A DNA stretch of 64,000 nt from Aegilops tauschii subsp. strangulata (GCF_002575655.3 NC_053039.3:243452622-243516621); one strand, 5' to 3'. Positions 32,151 through 43,305 are shown, counted from the first letter of the stretch. Notes: generated by a model not told the origin, from the letters alone. Made by a program: numbers and translations.

Positions 32151-32603
32151 ATGCCGCCGCGCCGCCGGGGTTCTTCGGGCTACCGCGGCGTCCGCGAGCG
32201 CCCCAATGGCTGGTACTCCGCCGAGATCCGGTCCGGCGACGTCCGGCTCGGCCTCGGGTCGTTCCGAAGCGCGCACGAGGCGGCCCGCGCGCACGAGGCG
32301 GCCCGCGCGTACGACGCGGCGGCGTGGCGCTTGGAGAGGCCCCGGTCGCAGATGAACTTCCGGGACGTCTTCACGCGCGAGGAGGCGCAGCGCGTCGCCC
32401 CTCCGCCGCGTCTCATCACCGACATGGACCGTGCCGACCGGCGTCGGCGGAAGGCATTGGCGAATGCGCAGTGCGATATCGTTGAAGCAGGTGGGAGGTC
32501 GATCTTCACGTCAGACGATGAACGTTGGGACGACATATGGCTCGATACCTCGGACAACACCGACGAGGATGATGATGGTGATGATGGTAGCGACTTGGAG
32601 TAG
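32151..32603 (+). CDS. AP2/ERF-domain protein carried by a Harbinger-type transposon
   Basis: 150 residues from ATG 32151, chosen because it starts at the domain edge, follows a TATA box by about 93 bp, and the frame upstream (open to 31956) is low-complexity transposon end. Residues 11-73 form an AP2/ERF DNA-binding domain: 'YRGVRERPNG' opening, 'YSAEIR', 'RLGLGSF', the 'AARAYDAAAWRL' helix and closing 'MNFRDV'. The helix region has an 18-bp tandem duplication (32271-32288 and 32289-32306), giving a second 'AHEAAR' that lengthens the domain by six residues and may disturb folding. Residues 74-131 are basic then mixed; 132-150 are strongly acidic. Intact, intronless, no stop. ERF proteins bind GCC/DRE elements; function here is unknown. 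Confidence 0.8.
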   Translation: MPPRRRGSSGYRGVRERPNGWYSAEIRSGDVRLGLGSFRSAHEAARAHEAARAYDAAAWRLERPRSQMNFRDVFTREEAQRVAPPPRLITDMDRADRRRRKALANAQCDIVEAGGRSIFTSDDERWDDIWLDTSDNTDEDDDGDDGSDLE

Positions 32604-32948
32604 TTTCTATCTATGTATGCCGTAGTAGTTTCTATCTAGTTGCACCGTAGTTCTATCTATCTATGCTTTCGAACTATCTATCTAGTTGCACCGATATAAA
32701 ATACCTTTGTATCGTTTTTTATCTATGTAATTTAAAAATGTTGTAGAATGAGCGCGCGCTGCATTTTTTGCGCGCTGCTGGAGCCAGCGCTGCGCGCCGC
32801 ACCAAACCAGTTGATAGGCGTGCGGCAAAGCAGTTTTTAGCGCGCGGCGCGTTCGGCGCCTATTGGAGACGCTCTTAGGGTTTGGTTTTGTGCCGTTGGG
32901 GTTTGGTCATGTGTTAGTGGAATTTGCTGATTTTTTTATCAAAAACAA

Positions 32949-33164
32949 ATGGCTCCCATACTTTCTTCAGCCTCCAGCCGTTCCTTCTCTAGCCTGCTTT
33001 CCAGCACTAGACCGGCGGCCTGCCGTCGCCTCAGTGCTCGCCTTCCCCTAGCCTCCTACACCATAGTTCTACCGCCGCCCTCGACCGTCCCTCTAAACAT
33101 TGCACCCCGACCAGATTTCTCTGATGACCCACATCAGTTAACTAGCTTCATCGCCTTCACCTAG
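32949..33164 (+). CDS. Possible small ORF, Ser/Arg-rich N-terminus, unsupported
   Basis: 71 residues from ATG 32949; the first 35 are rich in Ser, Arg, Ala and Leu with no acidic residues, as in organelle-targeting peptides. No homologous domain follows and the ORF ends soon after. It could be the first exon of a decayed nuclear gene for an organellar protein, or chance. Confidence 0.2.
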   Translation: MAPILSSASSRSFSSLLSSTRPAACRRLSARLPLASYTIVLPPPSTVPLNIAPRPDFSDDPHQLTSFIAFT

Positions 33165-33970
33165 GATCGCGCAGCCCGCTATCCCTTGCAACACCCTCCC
33201 CGCCTCTGACGAGGTCTTGGCTCGGTCTCATTGGGGATGACGCTCTTCGCTCCCACTCGTCACATCGCCTAAGCTTTAGCCATGCTGTGAATTCGACCGA
33301 CCCGTGAATTTTAGATATATGAGATTTAGCAAACGCAAAATAAAAAGTTTCTATACCACTGTTAAGCCCCCCATAGCGTACTTAGGTCGATCATGTACAT
33401 GCATGCAACATCAACGGCGTGAGCAAAGCACGTCCAACCCTTATAGTAAATGTATCGTGGTTCTTAATTTTTAAGGTCTCATAATCAACTAACGTCTTCA
33501 ATTTGAAATCTGGTCATCTAATTTTGACCAGGTTAAACAATTTTTCAAGAAGCTCTCTCACTTAGTTCTTTCAGTTCACTTGGCCGGGTCAACAATTACT
33601 CATGAAGCTCTCTCTTTTGATTCTTTTAGTAATGTGCTCCTTAATTTAGGAGCTTTTTCATCGATTGAGGTATTCAATTATGTATTTGGTTCATATTTTG
33701 ACTGTGTCAAAAAAAATCAGATCAATCGACAACAACTAACCTATAAACCATATGAACCCTGCGCACCTCTCGTCAACTAGGAAAAACAGCGCTAACATGT
33801 GGTATTGTAGCACAAATATAGTACATGAAAACCGAAGCAGAAAATTTCCCCACATAGCTATAGGATGATTGGCAGATAACACAGAATCACACTACGAAAG
33901 GCCCTCTAACACCGTGTTATAAATAGAAAGAATAACACACTCCATCATCTTCCCCACACGCCAAATCAAA
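33165..33970. other. Unassigned AT-rich DNA
   Basis: No coding frame supported and no element ends found. A TATA-like 'gttataaatag' lies near 33917. Confidence 0.4.
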
Positions 33971-33972
33971 TA

Positions 33973-34248
33973 CTCCCACGGTTCTAGAATATATGGTGTA
34001 TTTGTTTTTGGAAAAGTTGATTTTTTAAACTTTGACCAAGTTCAGAGCCCAAAAAATCAACATCCACAAATACTAAATAAAAAAATAAAAAGTCTATTTC
34101 ATGGTGAATTTAATTATACCAATTTGATATTATGGATATTCATACAAATTTGATATTACGAATATCGATATATTTCTCTACAAATTTTATCAAACTTAAA
34201 GAGATTTGATTTTTTCAAAACTAATGCATCTTATATTTTTGGAACGAG
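33973..34248. mobile_element. Stowaway-like MITE, degenerate right end
   Basis: Left TIR CTCCCACGGTTCTAGAATAT after TA (33971-33972); right end '...tatatttttggaacgag' before TA (34249-34250). The right TIR lacks the usual 'gaggg' so it is partly eroded. The interior is AT-rich with 'gatattatggatattcatac' repeats. Confidence 0.65.
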
Positions 34249-34515
34249 TAAAAAATTATGAAAACCTAACAACACCAAGGATGCAGCAAATGTGCCAACG
34301 CTTCTATCCAGTATACTATAAACTTTTGTTGGTTAGAACTTGGCCTAAATTACGAGATGACCCAATGTACTAATCTTGTATTCTTGTGGTAGTAGTACGT
34401 TTGAGGATATGCAGTGGAGTAACATTGACCACACTTACAGGCTTACAGCTACGTACGCCGCGGGTGCAAAATATGTCTGCGTCATCTCATGCTCATCAAC
34501 TAACCCAGCATCAGA
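34249..34515. other. Unassigned spacer
   Basis: No feature recognised between the MITE and the Harbinger element. Confidence 0.4.
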
Positions 34516-34850
34516 TTAAGAGCATCTCCAACAGCCGTCCAACGTGTTGCGCCTTAAAAACTATTTTGCCGCGCGCCTATCGCCTGATTTGGCGCGACGG
34601 GCAGCGCTGGCTCCAGCAGCCGCGCTAAAATGCACAGCGCGCGCAGCTCTACCAGCGCGCAAAAATGAAGCGCGCGTGACACTCGCACAAACAACTTTAT
34701 GCATTTCAAACACAAGCAAAAAGATCAAACACAAACAAAATAAATAGTTCAATTTCGCTATTACAACTCAAACAAATAGTTTATCGTTCAATACAACAAA
34801 TAGTCAACAATACAACAAATAGTTCAACAATACGATATCAAACGCACAAA

Positions 34851-35069
34851 TCATGATGCTTTGTCACCCATTCCAAGCCCACCACTCCTCAATGAGATCC
34901 TTCTGAAGATCATCATGCGCCGCGGGACGTCGGATGGCATGATAGGAGTCAACAAAAGGGCCACCCTTTCAGCCCTCCGTCGCACTCGCACGGGATGTCT
35001 CAAGAGCTCATACTGAGAGTAGTCTACATCTTGGCCACGCTCATTCTCGATGATCATGTTGTGCATGAT
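34851..35069 (-). pseudogene. Harbinger transposase, C-terminal part
   Basis: Minus-strand reading resumes immediately inside the CACAC target duplication with 'IMHNMIIENERGQD', the conserved C-terminal part of PIF-type DDE transposases, followed by 'SQYELLRHPVRVRRRAE'. The frame then changes from the family pattern near 34965, so a further frameshift affects the tail. The N-terminal part is at 62636-63669. Confidence 0.85.
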
Positions 35070-35074
35070 CACAC

Positions 35075-36817
35075 TGTTGGGGAACGCAGTAATTTCAAAA
35101 AAAATCCTACGCACACTCAAGATCATGGTGATGCATAGCAACGAGAGGGGAGAGTGTAGTCCACGTACCCTCGTAGACCGTAAGCGGAAGTGTTATGACA
35201 ACGCGGTTGATGTAGTCGTACGTCTTCACGATCCGACCGATCCTAGTACCGAAAGTACGGCACCTCCGCGATCTGCACACGTTCGGCTCGGTGACGTCCC
35301 ACGAACTCTCGATCCAGCTGAGTGTCGAGGGAGAGCTTCGTCAGCACGACAGCGTGATGACGGTGATGATGAAGCTACCGGCACAGGGCTTAGCCTAGGC
35401 ACTGCAACAATATGACCAAGGTGAATTATGGTGGAGGGGGGCACCGCACACGGCTAAGAGATCAATGATCAACTTGTGTGTTCTAGGGTGCCCCCTGCCC
35501 CCGTATATAAAGGAGCAAGGGGGGAGGCCGGTCGGCCCTTGGGGCGCGCCAGGAGAGGAGGAGTCCTCCTCCTAGTAGGAGTAGGACACCCCTTTCCTAG
35601 TCCTACTAGGAGGAGGAAGGGGGAAGGAAGGAGAGGGAGAGGAGGAGGGAAAGAGGGGCGCCGCCCCCTCCTTGTCCAATTCGGACTCCACAAGGGGGGG
35701 GGGGGCGGACAGCCCTAAGGCCCCCTCCTCTCTCTCACAAGGCCCATGTTGGCCCATTAGTTCCCCTGGGGGTTCCGATAACCCCCCGGCACTTCGATAA
35801 TTATCCGGTGACCCCCGGAACTCATCTGGTGTCCGAATATAGTCATCCAATATATCAATCTTTATGTCTCGACCATTTCGAGACTCCTCGTCATGTCTGT
35901 GATCACATCCGGGACTCCGAACTATCTACGGTACATCAAAACACATAAACTCATAATACCGATCGTCACCGAACGTTAAGCGTGCGGAACCTACGGGTTC
36001 GAGAACTATGTAGACATGACCGAGACACGTCTCCGGTCAATAACCAATAGCGGAACTTGGATGTTCATATTGGCTCCCACATATTCTACAAAGATCTTTA
36101 TCGGTCAAACCGCATAACAACATACGTTGTTCCCTTTGTCATCGGTATGTTACTTGCCCGAGATTCGATCGTCGGTATCTCAATACCTAGTTCAATCTCG
36201 TTACCGGCAAGTCTCTTTACTCGTTCCGTAATGCATCATCCTGCAACTAACTCATTAGTCACATTGCTTGCAAGGCTTATAGTGATGTGCATTATCGAGA
36301 GGGCCCAGAGATACCTCTCCGACAATCGGAGTGACAAATCCTAATCTCGATCTATGTCAACTCAACAATTACCATCGGAGACACCTGTAGAGCACCTTTA
36401 TAATCACCCAGTTACGTTGTGACGTTTGGTAGCACACTAAGTGTTCCTCCGGTATTCAGGAGTTGCATAATCTCATAGTCATAGGAATATGTATAAGTCA
36501 TGAAGAAAGCAATAGCAACATACTAAACGATCAAGTGCTATGCTAACGGAACGGGTCAAGTCAATCACATCATTCTCTAATGATGTGATGCCATTAATCA
36601 AATGACAACTCATGTCTATGGCTAGGAAACTTAACCATCTTTGATTCAACGAGCTAGTCAAGTAGATGCATACTAGTGACACTCTATTTGTCTATGTATT
36701 CACACATGTACTAAGTTTCCGGTTAATACAATTCTAGCATGAATAATAAACATTTATCATGATATAAGGAAATATAAATAACAACTTTATTATTGCCTCT
36801 AGGGCATATTTCCTTCA
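35075..36817 (-). repeat. Angela 3' LTR
   Basis: Minus-strand 3' LTR, 1743 bp, starting TGAAGGAAATATGCCCTAGA on the minus strand. The purine tract 'gtgggagac' at 36826-36818 precedes it. Contains a 21-bp hairpin arm pair (35565-35585 with 35596-35616). Confidence 0.95.
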
Positions 36818-36904
36818 GTCTCCCACTTGCACTAGAGTCAATAATCTAGATTACACAGTAATGAATCTAACACCCATGGAGTCTTGGTGCTGATCATGCT
36901 TTGC

Positions 36905-38609
36905 TCATGAGAGAGGCTTAGTCAACGGGTCTGCAACATTCAGATCCATATGTATCTTGTAAATCTCTATGTCTCCCTCCTTGACTTGATCGCAGATGGA
37001 ATTGAAGCGTCTCTTGATGTGCTTGGTTCTCTTGTGAAATCTGGATTCCTTTGCCAAGGCAATTGCACCAGTATTGTCACAAAAGATTTTCATTGGACCC
37101 GATGCACTAGGTATGACACCTAGATCGGATATGAACTCCTTCATCCAGACTCCTTCATTTGCCGCTTCCGAAGCAGCTATGTGCTCCACTTCACACGTAG
37201 ATCCCGCCATAGCGCTTTGCTTAGAACTGCACTAACTGACAGCTCCACCATTCAATATAAATACATATCCGGTTTGCGACTTAGAGTCATCCGGATCAGT
37301 GTCAAAGCTTGCATCGACGTAACCATTTATGACGAGCTCTTTGTCACCTCCAGAAACGAGAAACATATCCTTAGTCCTTTTCAGGTATTTCAGGATGTTC
37401 TTGACCGCTGTCCAGTGATCCACTCCTGGATTACTTTGGTACCTCCCTGCTAAACTAATAGCAAGGCACACATCAAGTCTGGTACACAACATTGCATACA
37501 TGATAGAGCCAATGGCTGAAGCATAGGGAAAAACTTTCATTTTCTCTGTATCTTCTGCAGTGGTCGGGCATTGAGTTTGACTCAACTTCACACCTTGTAA
37601 CACAGGCAAGAACCCTTTCTTTGCTTGATCCATTTTGAACTTCTTCAAAACTTTATCAAGGTATGTGCTTTGTGAAAGTCCAATTAAGCGTCTCGATCTA
37701 TCTTTATAGATCTTGATGCCCAATATATAAGCAGCTTCACCGAGGTCTTTCATTGAAAAACTCTTGTTCAAGTATCCTTTTATGCTATCCAGAAATTCTA
37801 TCATTTCCAATCAACAATATGTCATCCACATATAATATTAGAAATGCTACAGAGCTCCCACTAGCTTTCTTGTAAATACAGGCTTCTCCAAAAGTCTGTA
37901 TAAAACCATATGCTTTGATCACACTATCAAAACGTTTATTCCTACTCTGAGATGCTTGCACCAGTCCATAAATGGATCGCTAGAGCTTGCACACTTTGTT
38001 AGCATCCTTTGGATCAATAAAACCTTCGGGTTGCATAATATACAACTCTTGTTCCAGAAATCCATTCAGGAATGCAGTCTTTACATCCATTTGCCAAATT
38101 CCGTAATCATAAAATGCAGCAATTGCTAACATGATTCAGACGGACTTAAGCATCGCTACAGGTGAGAAGGTCTCAACGTAGTCAACTCCTTGAACTTGTT
38201 GAAAACCTTTCGCGACAAGTCGCGCTTTGTAGACAGTAACATTACCGTCAGTGTCAATCTTCTTCTTGAAGATCCATTTATTCTCGATGGCTTGCCGATC
38301 ATCGGGCAAGTCAACCAAAGTCCACACTTTGTTCTCATACATGGATCCCATCTCAGATTTCATGGCCTCAAGCCATTTCACGGAATCTGGGCTCATCATC
38401 ACTTCCTCATAGTTCGTAGGTTCGTCATGGTCAAGTAACATGACCTCCAGAACAGGATTACCGTACCACTCTGGTGCGGATCTTACTCTGGTTGACCTAC
38501 GAGGTTCGGTAGTAACTTGATCTGAAGTTACATGATTATCATCATTAGCTTCCTCACTAATTGGTGTAGGAGTCACAGGAACAGATTTCTGTGATGAACT
38601 ACTTTCCAA
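36905..38609 (-). pseudogene. Angela reverse transcriptase and RNase H (broken)
   Basis: RT N-terminal part 38609-38136 ('ENKWIFKKKIDTDG...YKARLVAKGF'), RT core with the YVDD codons at 37832-37821, connection 37810-37232, RNase H 37231-36905 ('IFCDNTGAIALAKE'). Breaks seen: stop at 38138-38136 where a CGA-type Arg codon is now TGA, a stop near 37980, a frameshift just after YVDD, and another before RNase H. Enzymes synthesise cDNA in the particle; this copy cannot. Confidence 0.9.
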
Positions 38610-38820
38610 TAAGGGAGCAGGTACAGTTACCTCATCAAGTTCTAGTTCCTCCCACTCACTTCTTTCGAGAGAAACTCCTTCTCTAGAAAGGATCCATTCT
38701 TAGCAACGAATGTCTTGCCTTCGGATCTGTGATAGAAGGTGTACCCAACAGTCTCCTTTGATTATCCTATGAAGACACATTTCTCCGATTTGGGTTCGAG
38801 CTTATCAGGTTGAAGATTTT

Positions 38821-40020
38821 TCACATAAGCATCGCACCCCAAATTTTATGAAATGACAACTTGGGTTTCTTGCCAAACCACAGTTCATAAGGCGTCCTCT
38901 CAACGGATTTAGATGGTGCCCTATTTAACGTGAATGATGCCATCTCTAAAGCATAACCCCAAAACGATAGCGGTAAATCAGTAAGAGACATCATAGATCG
39001 CACCATATCTAGTAAAGTACGATTACGCCATTCGGACACACCATTACGCTTTGGTGTTCCGGGTGGCGTGAGTTGCGAAACTATTCTGCATTGTTTCAAA
39101 TAAAGACCAAACTCGTAACTCAAATATTCTCCTCCATGATCATATCGTAGAAACTTTAATTTCTTGTTACGATGATTTTCCACTTCACTCTGAAATTCTT
39201 TGAACTTTTCAAATGTTTCAGACTTATGCTTCATCAAGTAGATATACCCATATCTTCTCAAATCATCTGTGAAGGTGAGAAAATAACGATACCCGCCGCG
39301 AGCCTCAACATTCATCAGACCACATATATCAGTATGTATGATTTCCAACAAATTTGTTGCTTGCTCCATTGTTCCGGAGAACGGCGTTTTAGTCATCTTC
39401 CCATGAGGCATGGTTCGCAAGTACCAATTGATTCATAATCAAGTGATTCCAGAAGTCCATCAGAATGGAGTTTCTTCATGCGCTTTACACCAATATGACC
39501 TAAACGGCAGTGCCACAAATATGTTGCACTATCATTATCAACTCTGCATCTTTTGGCTTCAATATTATGAATATGTGTGTTACTACTATCGAGATTCAAC
39601 AAAAATAGAACACTCTTTAAGGGTGCATGACCATAAAAGATGTTACTTATATAAATAGAACAATCATTATTCTCTGATTTAAATGAATAACAGTCTCGCA
39701 TCAAACAAGATTCAGATATAATGTTCATGCTTAATGCTGGCACCAAATAATAATTATTCAGGTCTAAAACTAATCCCGAAGGTAGATGTAGAGGTAGCGT
39801 GCCGACTGCGTCACATCGACTTTGGAACCATTTCCCACGCGCATCTTCACCTCGTCCTTAGCCAATCTTCGCTTAATCCATAGTCCCTGTTTCGAGTTGC
39901 AAATATTAGCAACATAACCAGTATCAAATACCCAGGCACTACTGCGAGCATTAGTAAGGTATCACATATACCTTTGTTCACCTTGCCATCCTTCTTATCC
40001 GCCAAATACTTGGGGCAGTT
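38821..40020 (-). pseudogene. Angela protease and integrase (broken)
   Basis: Protease catalytic Asp-Thr-Gly codons at 39925-39917. Integrase: zinc-binding H-C region in 39746-39393 ('LWHCRLGHIGVKRMKKLH'), catalytic core 39420-38821 with 'HTDICG', 'PGTPKRNGVSEW' and 'LNRAPSKSVERTPYELWFG'. Frameshifts separate the segments. Confidence 0.85.
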
Positions 40021-40026
40021 CCGCTT

Positions 40027-40516
40027 TCAGTGACCAGTTCCTTTGCAGTAGAAGCACTCAGTCTCAGGCTTAGGTCCAGACTTGGGCTTCTTCACTTGAG
40101 CAGCAACGTGCTCGCCGTTCTTCTTGAAGTTCCCCTTCTTCCCTTTACCCTTTTTCTTGAAACTGATGGTCTTGTTGACCATCAACACTTGATGCTCCTT
40201 CTTGATTTCTACCTCCGCAGCCTTTAGCATTGCGAAGAGCTCGGGAATTGTCTTATCCATCCCTTGCACGTTATAGTTCATCACGAAGATCTTGTAGCTT
40301 GGTGGCAGTGATTGAAGAATTCTGTCAATCACACTATCATCAGGAAGATTAACTCCCAGTTGAATCAAGTGATTGTTATACCCAGACATTTTGAGTATAT
40401 GCTCACTGACAGAACTATTCTCCTCCATCTTGCAGCTGTAGAACTTATTGGAGACTTCATATCTCTCAAACCAGGCATTTACTTGAAATATTAACTTCAA
40501 CTCCTAGAACATCTCA
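40027..40516 (-). pseudogene. Angela gag, C-terminal part
   Basis: Capsid region ('ILQSLPPSYKIFVMNYN'), Lys-rich linker and CCHC zinc knuckle 'CFYCKGTGH' that stops at TGA (40029-40027) exactly where the knuckle Trp codon TGG is expected; the second half of the knuckle follows in frame. The N-terminal part of gag is 18.9 kb away at 59399-59675, separated by the CACTA insertion. Confidence 0.9.
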
Positions 40517-40535
40517 TATCACTACTGGAATCAGC

Positions 40536-40880
40536 AGATTTGCCGTCTGCCGACTCTTTGCCGTCCGCTAGCGGATGGCAAAGAAAGGCTTTGCCATCAG
40601 CCACCGGAAAACGGACAGCAAAGAGGCAGCGAACGGCAACGGAAGGCTTTGCCATCAACATATCTTTGCCGTCTGCTAGCTGACGGCAAAGAGGATGGGT
40701 GGTGGGCTTACGAGGATGACCTAACGACCATTTTCTTTGCCGTCTGCTGGCGGACGGAAAAAGTTCTTTGCCGTCAGCCAGCGGCCGGCAAAGAAAATGG
40801 CCGTTAGGTCGTCCGTTTCCCCCCGGCCCCACCCCACTAGGTATGATCTTTGTCGTCCGCTCGCGGACGGCAAAGAGCCG
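40536..40880. repeat. CACTA left subterminal repeats
   Basis: Clustered copies of 'ctttgccgtc' and inverted 'gacggcaaag' (for example near 40555, 40672, 40735, 40785), the presumed TnpA-type binding sites. Confidence 0.85.
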
Positions 40881-41660
40881 TGCCCTACTAACTAGCAGAA
40901 AAGGGGCCCCGCCTGTGCCCGTGCCCCCCCTCTCTGGTCTGTCCGTCCCCTGCCTGAGCCGCCGCCACCCCTCACCCCTGCCGCCGCCAACCCCGTCGTC
41001 GGCTGCCCCGCGCCACCCCCGTCGCCGGCCACCCCGCACCGCCTCGCCCCGGCCCTCTGCCTGAGCCGCCGCCGCCCCGCGCCACCCCCGTCGCCCGCGC
41101 CGCCCCGCCCAGCCCCGGCCCGCGCCGGCCCGCCCCGGCCCCGTGTCTGAGCCGCCGCCGCCGGCGCCGCCCCGCCCCGCCCAGCCAAGCCGCCGCCGCC
41201 GGCCGCGCCGCCCAGCCCGCCCGACCGCGCCGTCCCCGTCCCGAGTCGCCGGTCGCCCCACACCGCCCCGCCCCCGTCCTGAGCCGCCGCCGCCCGGCCG
41301 CACCACACCGCCGCCGCCCTGCCCCTCATCGTGGTGAGTTTTTTTCCTGTTTTTTTAGATTTAGTTTATGTTTGTTTAGTTTAGGTTAATTAGGTTAGTT
41401 TAGTTTAGGTTAGTTTAGGTTATTTAGGTTAGTTTAGGTTAATTTAGTTTATTATAGGTTACATTTAGTTTATAGTTTTGTTTAGGTTTTTTTCCTGTTT
41501 TTAAGAATAATCAAGAAAGATGAAAGAAAAAGAAAAAGAAAAAGAAGATGAGGAAGAAGAAGAAGAAGAAGAAAGAACAATAAGTAGTTGAAGAAGAAGA
41601 TGATGAAAAAAAGAAGTAGAAGTTGAAGATGAAAAAAAGAAGTAGGAAAAGGGGGCGCCC
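40881..41660 (+). other. CACTA 5' leader: GC-rich exon, T-rich minisatellite and GAA-rich tract
   Basis: 40900-41334 is extremely C-rich (Pro/Arg/Ala codons in every frame) and ends at a good donor 'gtg|gtgagt' at 41335, plausibly a 5' untranslated exon of the transposase transcript. 41341-41500 holds 'tttaggttagtttagtttagg' type repeats and 41520-41640 a GAA-rich tract. ORFs in the GC-rich part are compositional. Confidence 0.5.
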
Positions 41661-41853
41661 GGGGACGAGCGGGTTAATTAGGGGTTCCTCGGTGTCGATG
41701 GAACCCTAAATAGCAAGTATCGTCGGTGCCGAACACTACATCCATGTCCCACAAGTGACGCCGACGTCCGGCATCCCAAAGCAACTGTTCTCGCGTCGAT
41801 GGCGGTCGAACACCATCGCGAATTTGTCTGGCAGCCTCTGCGATGACGATTAA
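41661..41853 (-). repeat. Left arm of ~190-bp inverted repeat in CACTA
   Basis: Reverse complement closely resembles 51840-52041 over nearly its full length, sharing 'gcagaggctgccagacaaat', 'gcgatggtgttcgaccg', 'gatacttgctatttagggtt' and 'aacccgctcgtcc'. The right arm has an additional ~20 bp near 51963. The Fatima element inserted between the arms. Confidence 0.85.
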
Positions 41854-41873
41854 AAGGCAAGTGTTGAAACTTG

Positions 41874-43276
41874 TGATACGTATCCGTCGTATCTACTTTT
41901 CCAAACACTTTTGCCCTTGTTTTGGACTCTAACTTGCATGATTTGAATGGAACTAACCCGGACTGACGCTGTTTTCAGTAGAATTGCCATGGTGTTATTT
42001 ATGTGCAGGAACAGAAGTTCTCGGAATGACCTGAAACTTCACGGAGATTATTTTTGGAAATAATAAAAAATACTCGCAAAAGAATCAAGGCCAGGGGCCC
42101 ACACCCTTTCCACGAGGGTGGGGGCGCACCTGCCCCCCTGGGCGCGCGCCCCTGCCTCGTGGGCCCCCTGGAGCTCCACCGACCTCAACTCCAACTCTAT
42201 ATATTCGTGTTTGGGGAGAAAAAATCAGAGAGAAAGATTCATCGTGTTTTACGATACGAAGCCGCCGCCAAGCCCTAATCTCTCTCGGGAGGGCTGATCT
42301 GGAGTCCGTTCGGGGCTCCGGAGAGGGGAATCCGTCGCCATCGTCATCATCAACCATCCTCCATCACCAATTTCATGATGCTCACCGCCGTGCATGAGTA
42401 AGTCCATCGTAGGCTTGCTGGAAGGTGATGGGTTGGATGAGATTTATCATATAATCGAGTTAGTTTTGTTAGGGTTTGATCCCTAGTATCCACTATGTTA
42501 TGAGATTGATGTTGCTATGACTTTGCTATGCTTAATGCTTGTCACTAGGGCCCGAGTGCCATGATTTCAGATCTGAACCTATTATGTTTTCATGAATATA
42601 TGTGAGTTCTTGATCCTATCTTGCAAGTCTATAGTCACCTACTATGTGTTATGATCCGGCAACCCCAAAGTGACAATAATCGGGACCACTCCCGGTGATG
42701 ACCATAGTTTGAGGAGTTCATGTATTCACTATGTGTTAATGCTTTGGTCCGGTACTCTATTAAAAGGAGGCCTTAATATCCCTTAGTTTCCCATAGGACC
42801 CCGCTGCCACGGGAGGGTAGGACAAAAGATGTCATGCAAGTTCTTTTCCATAAGCATGTATGACTATATTCGGAATACATGCCTACATTACATTGATGAA
42901 TTGGAGCTAGTTCTGTGTCACCCTATGTTATGATTGTTACATGATGAACCGCATCCGGCATAATTCTCCATCACCGATCCAATGCCTACGAGCTTTTCAC
43001 ATATTGTTCTTCGCTTATTTACTTTTCCATTGCTACTATTACAATCACTACAAAACCCAAAAATATTACTTTTGCTACCGTTACCGTTACTTCCATATTA
43101 CTTTGCTACTAAATACTTTGCTGCAGATACTAAGTTATCCAGGTGTGGTTGAATTGACAACTCAACTACTAATACTTGAGAATATTCTTTGGCTCCCCTT
43201 GTGTCGAATCAATAAATTTGGGTTGAATACTCTACCCTCGAAAACTGTTGCGATCCCCTATACTTGTGGGTTATCA
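41874..43276 (+). repeat. Fatima-like 5' LTR
   Basis: 1403 bp, begins TGATACGTATCC and ends ...GGGTTATCA. TATA-like 'tctatatattcgtg' near 42197. About 7 differences from the 3' LTR in the first ~184 bases by eye. Confidence 0.95.
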
Positions 43277-43287
43277 AGACTATTTTC

Positions 43288-43305
43288 TGGCGCCGTTGCC
43301 GGGGA
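43288..43305 (+). other. Primer-binding site (tRNA-Asp type)
   Basis: TGGCGCCGTTGCCGGGGA, 11 bases past the 5' LTR. It is complementary to the CCA-tailed 3' end expected of plant tRNA-Asp, the primer used by Athila-clade elements. Confidence 0.85.

Larger units (their letters stand above)
31868..32874 (+). mobile_element. Harbinger-type element carrying an AP2/ERF gene, TSD TTA
   Basis: Left TIR GAGCATCTTCAACAGGCGC and right TIR GCGCCTATTGGAGACGCTC, flanked by TTA (31865-31867; 32875-32877). Size 1007 bp. The right ~120 bp, reverse-complemented, closely follows the left end of the transposase-encoding Harbinger element at 34519 (shared blocks 'GCGCTGGCTCCAGCAGC', 'TTTGCCGC', 'CGCCTATC'). This marks it as a non-autonomous member of that family. 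The interior is a complete AP2-domain ORF with its own TATA box. Confidence 0.9.

Noticed and set aside
40540..40880. Regularly recurring short palindromes resembling a CRISPR-like array
   Set aside because: Spacing is irregular and units are themselves inverted; they are CACTA subterminal transposase-binding repeats in a plant nuclear genome.
40497..41306. 269-aa minus-strand ORF in the CACTA end
   Set aside because: Gly/Arg-rich shadow of a C-rich leader; it also crosses the CACTA terminus into Angela.
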